Positions 49,354 through 61,489 of a DNA stretch of 64,000 nt are shown here, piece by piece. This DNA is from Scylla paramamosain. Its lineage: Eukaryota; Arthropoda; Malacostraca; Decapoda; Portunidae. The position numbers were made by a program, and so were the translations under genes. How positions within the stretch are numbered: position 1 is the stretch's first letter; each line of letters begins with the position of its first letter. Where the stretch lies: the NCBI RefSeq assembly GCF_035594125.1, contig NC_087156.1, positions 11,291,306 through 11,355,305 of the forward strand, read 5' to 3'. The notes beneath the pieces were generated by a model. That model saw only the letters and a list, made by a program, of their open reading frames with translations. It was not told the DNA's origin and ran no database searches.

Positions 49354-52300
49354 TACTTCTTCATATAGGGGGCTTTACATGCATTTTGGAGTTTTGGTAC
49401 CTAAAAATGTGAAACACGCTAACAAACGTTTATGGTAATATTGTTCTTTCTGCATATGGAGTGCTATTCAGGCGTTTTATCATTTCATTACTTTAGAAGA
49501 TTAAAGACAATTATAATACACGTTTCTCATAATGTCCTTTAATTTTCACATGTAGGTTATTTTGCATGCATTTTGGCGTTTTTGTACGTAAAAACCTCAA
49601 AAACATTAAAAATACTTGTTCTTGGTAATATTATTTTTTCCATAAAGGGTGTTTCGCATGCTTTTAGCGTTCTGGTACATAAGTAGCTTAAAAACACTAA
49701 AAAGACACTTTTTTTGTGTGTGTGTTTTTTCTGTTTTGTTTTCCTATAACGAAAGCTTTCAATGATTTTTAGCTCCAGAGACATGTTTCTGGAAATGTAG
49801 TTCCGTTACCCTCTAGAGGGTTTTTTTCCATATAATTTGGCGTTTCGGAACCTAACAATGTGAAAAACAATGAAAACACACGTTTTTGTGTACATTTTTT
49901 TTCTGTTTCTTCGTACAGAGTAGTATTATTATACCTAAGATAAAAAATAAAAAAAACATTCGTAATTCAAGTTTCCCATAACGTTCTTTCTTTTCCTCAT
50001 GTAGAGTATTTTCCATGCATTTCGGCGTTTTTTTACGTAACAAGCTGAAAAAAAACATTCAAAATATATTTTTCTCGTTTTTGTGTTTCTGCATGAAGGT
50101 CGTTTTGCGTGCATTTTAGCGTTAATAGCTGAAAAACGTTCAAAACACTTTTTTTTTTATAATTCTGTAATCCTATAATGGGAGCTTTCCATGATTTTTA
50201 GCGTTTTGGCGCCTAACACGTTTATGAACACTCAAGTCACATGTTTCTGGAAATGTCATTTCTTTTCCCATTCATATTTGCAAAAAAAAAAAAAAGTTTT
50301 TGGTTATTTTATTTTGTTTCTTCATAAAGGGTGTTTACATGCGCTTTAAGGTTTTGGTAAGTAACTGGCTCAAAAACAGTCAAAAACACGTTTTTGGTAA
50401 TGCTGTTTTGTTATCCCATATAGAGTGCTTTCTGTGCTTTTTAGCGTATTGGTGACTAACGTGCTCATAAACACTCAAAAGACAAGCTTCTAAATGTGTT
50501 GTTTCCTTTCACTATATAGTGTGCTTTTCATGCATTTTGACGTTTTGATACGTAAGAATGTAAAAAAAAAAAAAAAAAAACACGTTTTTTTGTAATCTTG
50601 TTCTTTTTCTTTTTTGTTTGTAATCTTTGTTCTTTTCTCCATATAATGTGTCATTCATGTCTTTTAGCATTTTGGTAGGAAAGAAACGCAAAAAAAACAC
50701 TCATAATACACGTTTCTCGTAATGTCTCTTCATTTCCTCCTATAGGATACTTTGCATGTATTTTTTTATATAAATTTTTTTTCTTTTTTTCTGCCTAATA
50801 ATCTCAAAACACTTAAAATGCACGATTTTTTTTTATGCTTTGTTTCTTTATAAAGGGTGTTTTGCACGCGTTTTAGCATTTTGGTACATAAGTAGTCCGA
50901 AAACACTCAAAAGACACGTTTTTAGTAATGTTTTGTTTTCCCATAACACGCTCGTAAACACTCAAAAGACACGATATCTGTCTTTGTCATGTAGGGTAAT
51001 TTGTATGGAGTCTGGAGTTTTGGTACCAAACAATATGAAATAACGCAAACCACAAGTTTTGGGTAATTTTTTTCTCCATATAGAAGGGTATTCATGCGTT
51101 TAAGCGTTTTGGTACCTAACAAGCTCAAAAACATTAATAATAAACGGTTTGTGTAATATCCTTTCGTTTCCACATATAGTGTACATTGCATGAAGTTTGA
51201 CGTTTTACGTAACAAGCTCAAAAATATTCAAAATACTTTCTTCTTAGTAATGTTTTTCTTTTTCTTTTTTTTCTGTTTTTCAATAAGGGGAGTTTTGTAT
51301 GCAGTTTAGCGTTTTGGTACGAGAGAATCTGAAAAAAAACAAAAACATTATAAAGACATTTTTCATGATGTTTTTTCTTCTCATATAGGATGCTTTCCAT
51401 GCTTTTTAGTTTTTTCGTGCCTAAAATCCAGAAGAAGACTGAAAATATACGTTAATTTTAATCTCACTTCGTCTCCCACTATGGGGTGCTTTGCATGAGT
51501 TTTGGCGTTTTGGTACTAAACAACGTAAAATTCAAAATTTAAAATTCAAATGTTTTTCTGTTTCTCCATATAGAATGCTATTAAAACGTTTTGATACTTA
51601 AGCTCAAAAATATTCATAATACTCGTTTCTCGTAACGTTTTTTCGTTTCCCTATGTAGGATACTGTGCATGTATTTTGGCGTTTTTCTTCGTAATAACCT
51701 CACAAACACTTAAAATACTTTTTTTTTTGTTTTCCTATAACGCGATCTTTCCATGATTTTTAGTGTTTTGGTGCTTGACACGCTTATAACCACTTAAATC
51801 ACACGTTTCTTCTAGATTTTTTGCATGTATTCTGGTGTTTTGGTATCTAACTGAAAAAAAACTAAAATAAAAAAAAGTTTTTGGAAATATTTTTCTTTTT
51901 CTGTATATAGAGTGATATTCATGCATTTTCCGTTTTGGTACCTTAGAAGCTAAAACACACTCATAATACTCGTTTCTCGTAATGTTCTTTCGTTTCCCCA
52001 TATGTGATGATTTGTATGTATTTTGGTATTTTAGTAACTAACAACGTGAAAAAAAAAACACTCAAAATACACGTTTCTGGTAATATTCCTTTTCTCATAT
52101 AGCGTGCTATTTATAGGTTTTAGCGTTTTCATACCTGAAAAGCTCATAATCAATAATAATACACGTTTCTCGTAATGTACTTTCGTATCCCTATACAGGG
52201 TGCTTTCCATGTATTTTGGCTTTTGTATAAGTAATAAGCACGAAAAAAGCTTAAGATTGTTCAGTAAGGGTGTTTTCCATGCGTTTTAGCGTTTTAGTAA

Positions 52301-53183
52301 GCAAGTAGCTTAAAAACACTCATAAGACGCGGATTTTTTGTAAAGTTCTTTTGTTTTTTTCATATATGGAGCTTTTCGTTCTTTTTATCATTAAGGTGCC
52401 TCTTACCCTTATAAACACTCAAAAGACAAATCTCTGGAAATGTCGTTTCGTTTCTCTTTAGATGATGGTTTGCATACAATTTTGCGTTTTTTGTACATAA
52501 CTATGTGAAAAATACTCAAAATACACGTATTTGGTAAACTTTTTGTGGTTTCTCGTAACGTCTTTTTGTTTTCTCGTATAGGGTACTTTCCGTGTATTTT
52601 GGCGCGTTTCTGGGTAACAAGCAGAAAACACTGAAATATAGTTTTTTTTTGTTTTTTTTTGTAATGTTCTATTTCTCCTTATAGGGATTTGTGCATGAGT
52701 TTAAGCGTTTTCGTTTTTTTCGTTTTTTGGTAATGTTTTATTTTCGCTCTTTTAAATGTTATTTAACGTATTGATGCCAAATATACTCATAAATCTCAAG
52801 AGACACGCTTTTGGAAATAACGTTTCCTTACTCCAAAAAAAAAAAAAAAATGTGCTATGCATGCATTTTCCCGTTTTCGTGCCTAACAATGTGAAAAACA
52901 CTGAAAACACACTTTTTCGGTAGTATTTTTCTTCATATATTTTCTTTATATAAAGTGCTTTTTCATGCTCTTTAGCGTTTTGTTACTTAAGAATCTCAAA
53001 ATCATCCATTATACATGTTTCTCGTAATGTCTTTTCGTTTCCCCATATAGAGTATATTGCATGCATTTTGGTGTTTTTATACGTAAAAAAAAAAAAAAAA
53101 ATCGAAATACACGATAATGGTAGTGTCAGTCAGTTTCTCCATTAAAGGGTGTTGTGCGTGCATTTTAGCGTTTTGGCATATAA

Positions 53184-53270
<87 letters not shown>
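53184..53270. repeat. (AT)n joining a B monomer to the TATAGGG site
   Basis: Left: GGCATATAAGTATATA. Right: TTTATATATAGGGTATTTTG. The end of one monomer and the start of the next are lost. Confidence 0.93.
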
Positions 53271-53857
53271 GGGTATTTTGCATAGATTTTTGCTTTTTAT
53301 AGGAGATAAGCTAAAAAAGACTCAAAAACCATATTTCTGGTAATGTTATTCTGTTTCTACTTAAAGGATCTTTTGTATATATTTTAGGGTCTTAGTTCGT
53401 AAGTAGCTCAAAAAACATCGAGAAGACATGTTTTTGGTTATGTTTCGTTTCCCAAATTGGAACTTTTTGTTACTTTTTAGCGTTTTGGTACCTTACACGC
53501 TCATAATCACTCAAAAGACATGTTTCTGGAAATGGAGTGTTACATGCATTTTCGTGTTTTCCTTCATAACAATGTGAAAAACGCTCAAATTAAACGGTTT
53601 TGGTAATGTTCTTTTTTTTTCCAAGTAGTGTGATATTCATTTTGGTACCTTTTAAGCTCAAAAATAATGAAAATACATGTTTTTTCGTAATGTGTTTTTC
53701 TTTTCTTATATGGTTTACTTTTGCATGGATTATGGTGTTTTTTTTCATAACAAACTAAAAAAAAACGTTGAAATTATACGTTTTTGGTAATGTTCAATTT
53801 TTTCTGTAAAGGGTGTTTTTTTATTCGTTTAAGCGTTTTGATACGTAATTAGCTAAA

Positions 53858-53972
<115 letters not shown>

Positions 53973-54824
53973 TTTTTTTTTTTTTTTTTTTGTTATGTTC
54001 TGTTCTTTTGTTTTCTCCTATAGGGTGCTTTCCATGCTTTTAAACGTATTGGTGCCTCACAGGTTAATAAACACTCAAAAGACAGGTTTCTGAAAATGTC
54101 GTTTCCTTTCCCAATACAGTAAGCTTTGCATGCATATTGGCGTTGTGGTACATATTAACGTAAGAAACACTCAAAACACACGTTTTTGGTAATCTTGTCC
54201 TGTTTCTCCAAATAGAGTGTCATTCAATACGTTTTCCCGTTTTGGTACCTAAGAAGCTAAAAAAATCATAATACACGTTTCTCGTAATGTGTTTTCGCCT
54301 CCACATATAGGATACTCTGCATTCATTCTTTTTTTATTTTCGTTTTTGTACTCAAAGACTCAAAATACTCGTTCTTTGGTAAAGTTGTTGTGTTTCACCA
54401 TATGGAATGTTTTGCATGCATTTTTAGCGGAATGATAGGTAGGTAGCTAAAAAGAAAAAAAAAAACACTTAAAATGAATGTCTTTGTTCGTAAGTAGCTC
54501 AATAACTCTAAAAAGAGACATTTTTGGTAATATTGTTTTATTTTCCAATAGAGGCGCTTTCCATGTTTTTTAGCGTTTACGTACCTGGCACGTTCATAAA
54601 CACTAAAAACAGGTTTCTGCAAATCTTGTTTCCTTTCCTATAATATAGGGTGCTTTGTATGCATCTTTGCATTTTTATAGCTAAGAATGTGAAAAAAAAA
54701 GCTCCAAAACACTCATAACAAATGTTTCTCTTAATGTCTTTTCCTTTCCCAATATAGGGTACTTTGCATGGATTTTGGCGTGTTTCCACATAACAAGCTC
54801 AAAAACACTCAAAATAGTTGTTTT

Positions 54825-54826
<2 letters not shown>

Positions 54827-54906
<80 letters not shown>
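54827..54906. repeat. (AT)n within a B monomer
   Basis: About 80 bp between TTTTTGAT (monomer start) and ACACACACTCAATAAAGG (B CCATAAAGGG site). Confidence 0.93.
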
Positions 54907-54914
<8 letters not shown>

Positions 54915-56270
54915 TCAATAAAGGATGTTCTACATGCGTTTTAGTGTTATGCTACTAAGTAGCTAAAATCACTCAAAAGAGACGATTTTAGTTATGTTGT
55001 TTTGTTTTCAAATATAGGGTAGTTTCCATGATTTCCATGATCAGAAGACAGGTTTCTTGAAATCTAGTTTCCTTTCTCCGTATAGGGTGCTTTGTAAGCA
55101 TTTTTTGCGTTTTGATACATAAAAAATGTGAAATACACGTTTTTGTTAATGTTGTTCTGTTTCTTCATATAGGGTACTATTCATGTGTTTTCACGTTTTG
55201 GTATCTAAGAAACTCAAAAATACTAATAATGCACGCTTCTTATGATGTACTTTCTTTTCCTTATATAGGGTGTTTTGCGAACATTTTGGTGGTTCTTTCT
55301 AGATAAACTGAAAACACTCATAATTCACGTTTTTTTGTAATGTTGCTCTGTTTTTCCATAAATGGTGTTTTGCATGCGTTTTGTTCCGTAAAAAGCTCAA
55401 AATCACTCAAAACACACGATTTTGGTTATATGATATTCATTCCCATATAGGGTTCTCTGTTTTTTTTGGCGCTTTGGTACCTACCACGCTCAAAAACACA
55501 CAAAACATGCATATCTCGCAATGTCCATTCGCTTTTATTTTATATATGGAAATTAACAAGGTGAGAACATTACATTTCTTGTAAGTGTGTCCCGTTTCTA
55601 CACACAGAGTGCTATTTGCGCGTTTTATCATTTTGGTAATTAAGAAACTCAAAAACACCCATAATACACGTTTATCGTAATGTCCTTTCGCTTCCTTATA
55701 TAATGAGCTTTGCATGCATTTTGGTGTTTTTCTAAGTAACAAGCGACAAAACACGGAAAATACACGTTTTTCGGTAATTATATTATTTTCTCTCTGAAGG
55801 GTGTTTTACATGCATTTTAAAGGTTTGGTACGCAGGAAGCTTTCAAACATTCAAAAGACACGTTTTTCGTAATGTTTTCTATTCACATATAGGATGCCTT
55901 CCATGCTATTTAGAGTTTTGGTGCTTAACACGCTGAAAATCACATATGTTTCTGGAAATGTTTCATTTCTTCATTTCTTCTTTTGGCGTAGGTTTTGGGA
56001 TTTTGGTACCTAACAATCAGAAAAAAAAAAAAAATTAATTACACGTTTTTGGTAATGTTTTTCTTTTTGTCCACATACAGTGCTATTTATACGTTTTAGA
56101 GTTTTGGTACCTAAGAAACTGAAAAACGCTTATAATACGCGTTTCTCGCAATGTCCTTTCGTTTCCATATATAGGATTCTTTGGATTTATTTTGGCGTTT
56201 CGATACCTAACAGGGTTAAAATCACCCCACCCACAAAAAAAAAAAAAAAAGTTTTTTGGTAGATCTTTTT

Positions 56271-56475
56271 CTTCACAAAAACTGCTAATCACCGGTTTTA
56301 TCGTTTTTGGTGTTTATTTTTCTTCACAAAAACTGCTGATCACCGGTTTTATTGTTTTTGGTATTTCTTTTTCTTCACAAAAAACTGCTAATCACCGGTT
56401 TTTATCGTTTTTGGTATTTCTTTTTTTTTCCAAAAAACTGTTAATCACCCGTTTTATGGTGTTTGGTAATGAAGA
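56271..56475 (+). repeat. 51-bp tandem repeat, about four copies, built from part of an E monomer
   Basis: CTTCACAAAAACTGCTAATC starts at 56271 and recurs at 56322 and 56373; a fourth, diverged copy starts near 56424. Each unit ends TTTTTGGT. It corresponds to the E stretch between its two TTTTGGTA words (about 55 bp in the consensus). 51 bp equals 17 codons, so a repeated peptide frame appears by chance. Confidence 0.88.
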
Positions 56476-59400
56476 AACTCAAATAACTTATTTGTTTTCA
56501 ATATAGACGGTACTTTGCATAAATTTTATTTTTTGTATTTAAGAAGCGAAAAACACTCAAAATATACGTTTTTGGTAATGTCATTCTGTTTTTCCATAGA
56601 GGGTGTTTTTCATGCGTTACAGCCGTTTTAGATAAAGTAAAAATCACTCAAAACACAAGTTTTAAGAAATATTATTTTATATAGCCAATAACTGTGTTTT
56701 CTATGCTCTTCAGCTTTTTGGTATCTAACAGGGTAAAAAACAACACTCAAAAGACAAGTTTCTGGTAATGTCGTTTCGTTTCATTATACAGGGGCCTTAG
56801 AATGCATTTAGGTGTTTTGCTATTTAACGATGTGAAAAACATAACAAATATACGTTTTAGCTAATTTTGTGATGTTTCTCAATATGGAGTATTATATATG
56901 CGTTTTATCATTTTCGTACTTAAGAACACTCATAAAAAACACCTAAAGCACATTTCTTTTAATGTTCTTTCGTTTCCTGATATAGGATACTTAGCATACA
57001 TTTTGGCTTTTCGGTACATAACACGCTGAAACCCCCCCCCAAAAAAAAAAAAACGTTTTTGGGAATGTTATTTTGTTTCTCCATTAAGAGTAATGTTCAG
57101 GCGATTTTATGTTTTGGTACCTAAGAACCTAAAAAAAAAAAAAAAAAACATGGTACACATTTCTTGTGATGTCCTTTCGTTTCCCCATATGGAATCCTTT
57201 GCATGTATTTTGGCGTTTTTGTACGGGTTTTTGTACCTTTTTTTTTTTTTTAGGGGCTCCAAAACATTCAAAATACATTTTTTTTTTTGTAATGTTATTC
57301 TGTTTCTCCATAAAAGATGTTTCATATGCGTTTTAGCGTTTTGGAACGCATATGGTAATGTTATTTTTATTTCACAAATAGTGTGCTTTCCAAGCTTTTT
57401 ATCGTTTTGGTGCCTCAGACGCTCAAAAACACTCAAAAGACACGTTTCGTTTCTCCATTACGAGGGCTTTGATTGCAGTTTGGCGTTTTGGTACCTAACT
57501 GAAAAAAAAAAAAAAACACTCAAAATACACTTTTTATGCAATGTTATTCGGTTTCTTCCTGTAAACTGCTATTGAGGCGTTTTAGCGTTTTAGTACCTAA
57601 GAATTTTAAAAATAATCGTAATACACGTTTCTCGAAATGTCCTTTCGTTTCGAAATTATAGGATGGCTTTTATGATTTTTGGCGTTTCGGTACTGACGAA
57701 CTGAAAAAAAAAAAAAACACTCCAAAATGTTCTTCTGTTTCTCCATTAAGAGTGCTATTCACGCGTTTTAGCGTTCATTTGACTCCTCATATAGGGTGGT
57801 TTGCATGTATCTTGACGTTTTTTTAGTAAGAACCTCAACAACACTGAAAATACATTTTTTTGGTAATTATATTTTCCATAAAGGTTTTCATGTTTTTTTT
57901 TTTTTTTCCAATATAGGTAGAGTGATTTCCCTACTTTTAAGCGCTTTGGTGCCTATCACGCTCAAAAAAACACTCAAAAGACACGTTTCTGCTAATGTTA
58001 TTTCATTTAAGCGTATTGTTAGCTTTGCATGCATTTTTTTGCGTTTTGGTAATTAAAAATGTGAAAATCACTTAAAATATACGTTTTTGTTAATGTTGTT
58101 CTGTCTCTCCAAAAAGAGTGCTTTTCATGCGCTTTAGCGTTTTGTTACCTAAGAAGCACATAAACACATGTAATATACCTTCCTCGTAATGCCCTTTCGT
58201 TTCCTCTTATAGGATGCTTTCCTTGCACTTCGGCGTTTTTGATCCTCATAAGCTCAAATGCACCTTTTTGGTAATGCTATTTTGTTAGTCCATAAAAGGT
58301 GTTTCGCATGCGTTATAGCGTTTTCATACGCAAGAAGCTTAAAACCACTCAAAAAAAAAAAAAAACTTTTTTGGTAATATTGTTTTAGTTTCCCGTATTG
58401 GGAACAATCTATGATATTTATTTTTTTGATGCCTAACACATTGAAAACATACTAAACACACGTTTAAGGTAATGTCATTTACTTCCCCATATGGCAGGTT
58501 TTACATTTATTCTAGCGTTATTAACATTAAGTTTTTGGTAATGTTGTTCTGTTTCTCCAAATAGACAAGATGGACGTTTCTGGTAATGTTATTCTCTTTC
58601 TCTACAAAAGGTGTTTTGCATGTGTTATAGCTTTTTGGTACGTAAGAATCTCAAAATCACTCTTAAAGACACGTTTTTTTTTTTTTTTTTTCTATTGATA
58701 TTTTGTTACTATAGAGTGCTTTCAATGCTTTTCCTTTTTTTTGCGTTTTGGTGCCTAAAACGCTAAAAAAAAAACACTTAAAAAGACACTTTTCTGATAA
58801 TGTCGTTTCGTTTCCCCATATAAGTGGTTATCCATGTATTTTGGCGTTTTGGTAACTAATATTGTGAAAAACACTCAAAATACACGTTTTTGGTAATGTT
58901 TTTTCTGGTTCTAACATATAGAGTGCTATTCATGTATTTCAGTTTTTTGTTAACACTTACGTGTTTCGTAATTTCTTTTCGTTCAACCATTTAGGATCAT
59001 TTACATGCATTTTGGCGTTTCATTGCTTAACAAGTTGAAAAACTCCCAAAATCACGTTTTTAATGATGTTCTTTTATATCTCTATATAGAGTGCTATTCG
59101 TACTTTTTAGCCTTTTGGTTTCTAAGAAATTCAAAAGGACTCATATTGCACGTTTATCGTAAAGTCCTTTCCTTTCCTCATGGGGTGCTTTAAATGCAAT
59201 TGGGCATTTTTGTAGGTAAATAACTAAAAAAAACACTCACATTACATGTTTTTGACGATGTTATTTCCTTTCCCCGTAAAGAATGTTTTGCATACGTTTC
59301 AACATTTTTGTTCTTAAGAACGTCAAAAACACTCTCAAGAACTATAATGTTATTCTGTAATCCAACATAAGATGCTTTCCTTACTTTTTAAGCGTTTTGG

Positions 59401-59922
59401 CGCCTAACAAGTTCAGAACACTCAAAACTCTAAGTTTCTTGTAATGTTGTTTGCTTTCCCTATGTAGGTGGCTTTGCATGCATTTTGGCAACTAACAATG
59501 CATGCATTGGTAACTAACAATGTGAAAAGCAGTAAAAATACACACATTTCTATTTTTTTTTTCTTTTTCACCATATAAATTGGTATTCATGCGTTTCAGA
59601 GTTTTGGTAATTAAGAAGCTCAAAATACACGTTTCTCATAATGTCCTTTCTTTTCACCATATAGGATCTTTTGCATTCATTTTCACGTTTATGTACTTAA
59701 CAAGGTGAAAACACTTTAAAAAATCGTTTTTATTAATGGAATTCTGTTTTCTCCATAAACAGTGCTTTTGAAGCGTTTTCACGTTTTGGTATTTAAAAGA
59801 AAAAAAAACTCGAAAAGATTGACATTGCACGCTTCCCGGAAGGTTCTTCCGTTTCCTCATATAGCGTGATTTGCATGCATTTTGGAGTTTTTGTATTTTT
59901 TTTCTCTTTTTTACATCTTTTA

Positions 59923-61480
59923 GCTACCAAAACGCCAAAATGCATGCAAAGTCCTCTATTTGGGAAAACTAAACATTACATGAAATGTATCTTTTGAGTG
60001 TTTTAAGTATGTTAGACAACAAAATGCTAAAAAAAAAAAAATAATAATAATGAACACATTATATGAAAAAAAAAAAAAAACACGTCTTTTGAGTGTTTTT
60101 GAGCTACTTATGTACAAAAACGGAAAAACAAATACAAACACTCTTCATGGAAAAAAAGAGTAACATTACCAAAAACAGTATTTTGAGTGTTTTTCAAAAC
60201 GTCTAAATGGATGCAAACCACGCAATAAAGGGAAAACAAAAAGAAACTACGAGAAACGTGTATTATGAATGTTTTTGAGCTTCTAAACGCCAAAACTCAT
60301 TAATAGCTCTCTATATGGAGAAATAGAACATTACCAAAAATATGTGTTTTGAGTGCATTTGATATTGTTAGGTGACATAACGCTAAAATTCATGCAAAAC
60401 ACCCTATATGAGGAAACTAACATGCATAACGAAAAAATAGTATTAGAAGAGTCGCAAATATCAAAACGCTATAACGTATAAATAGCACTCTATATCAAGA
60501 AACAGAAAAAAAAAACATTACGAAAAACGTGTATTTTGAGTGTACTCGTATTTCACATTGTTAGGTGCTATATCGTGAAAATGCATGCAATTTACCCTAT
60601 ATGGGAAAACGAAAAGGGATTCAGAGAATCGTGTGTAATGAGTGTTTTTAGCTTCTTAGGTACCAAAACGCTAACAGGCATAAATAGTACTCTATATAGA
60701 GAAACAGGACAATATTAACAAAAACGTGTATTTTGAGTATATTTCACACTATAAGGTGCCATAACGACAAGATGCATGGTATATGGGGGAAAAAAAAAAA
60801 AACGATATTTCTATAAATGTGTCTTTTGAGTTTTTATTAGCGTATTACCAAACCCCAAAAAGCATAGAAAACACTCTATACGGTAAAAGAAAACAACATT
60901 ACAAAAAAAAAACGTCTTTTGAGTGTATTTTAGCTATTTACGTAGCAAAACCCTAAAACTCATGCAAAACGTCCTTTCTAGAGAAAAACAATAACATTAA
61001 CTTTACAAGTATTTTGAATGCTTTTGAGTTTTTTACGTACAAAAATGCAACATTAACTTTACAAGTATTTTGAATGCTTTTGAGCTTTTTACGTACAAAA
61101 AACGCAAAAAAATTAATGGGAAGTACCCTATATTGGAAAAGGAAAGGACATTACGAGAAACGTGTATTACCGGTGCATGCATGCATGATATATGGGGAAA
61201 AGAAATTATATTTCTATAAACGTGTCTTTTGAGTTTTTATTAGCGTGTTAGTCACCAAAACTCTAAGAAGTATATAAAGATCTCTATACAGTAAAAGAAA
61301 ACAACATCTTAGGTAGTAAAACAATAAAATTGATGAATATTACTCTATATAGAGGAACAGAACATAAACAAAAACTTGTATTTCACATTGCTAGGTACCA
61401 AAACACAAAAATGGCCACAAAGCACCCTATTTGGGAAAATGAAACGAAATATCAGAAACGTGTCTCTTTTTATTATTTAT
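59923..61480 (-). repeat. HOR satellite, inverted block at the right border
   Basis: Reverse-complement monomers (ACCAAAACGCCAAAATGCAT at about 59933, TATATGGGAAAACGAAAAGG at about 60600), ending in AAACGTGTCTCTTTTTATT, where the 28-bp repeat begins shortly after. No gene seen. Confidence 0.88.
60995..61106. repeat. 56-bp tandem duplication in satellite
   Basis: CATTAACTTTACAAGTATTT starts at 60995 and again at 61051. The two copies are nearly identical, so the duplication is recent compared with the surrounding divergence. Confidence 0.85.
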
Positions 61481-61489
61481 TTATTTTTA

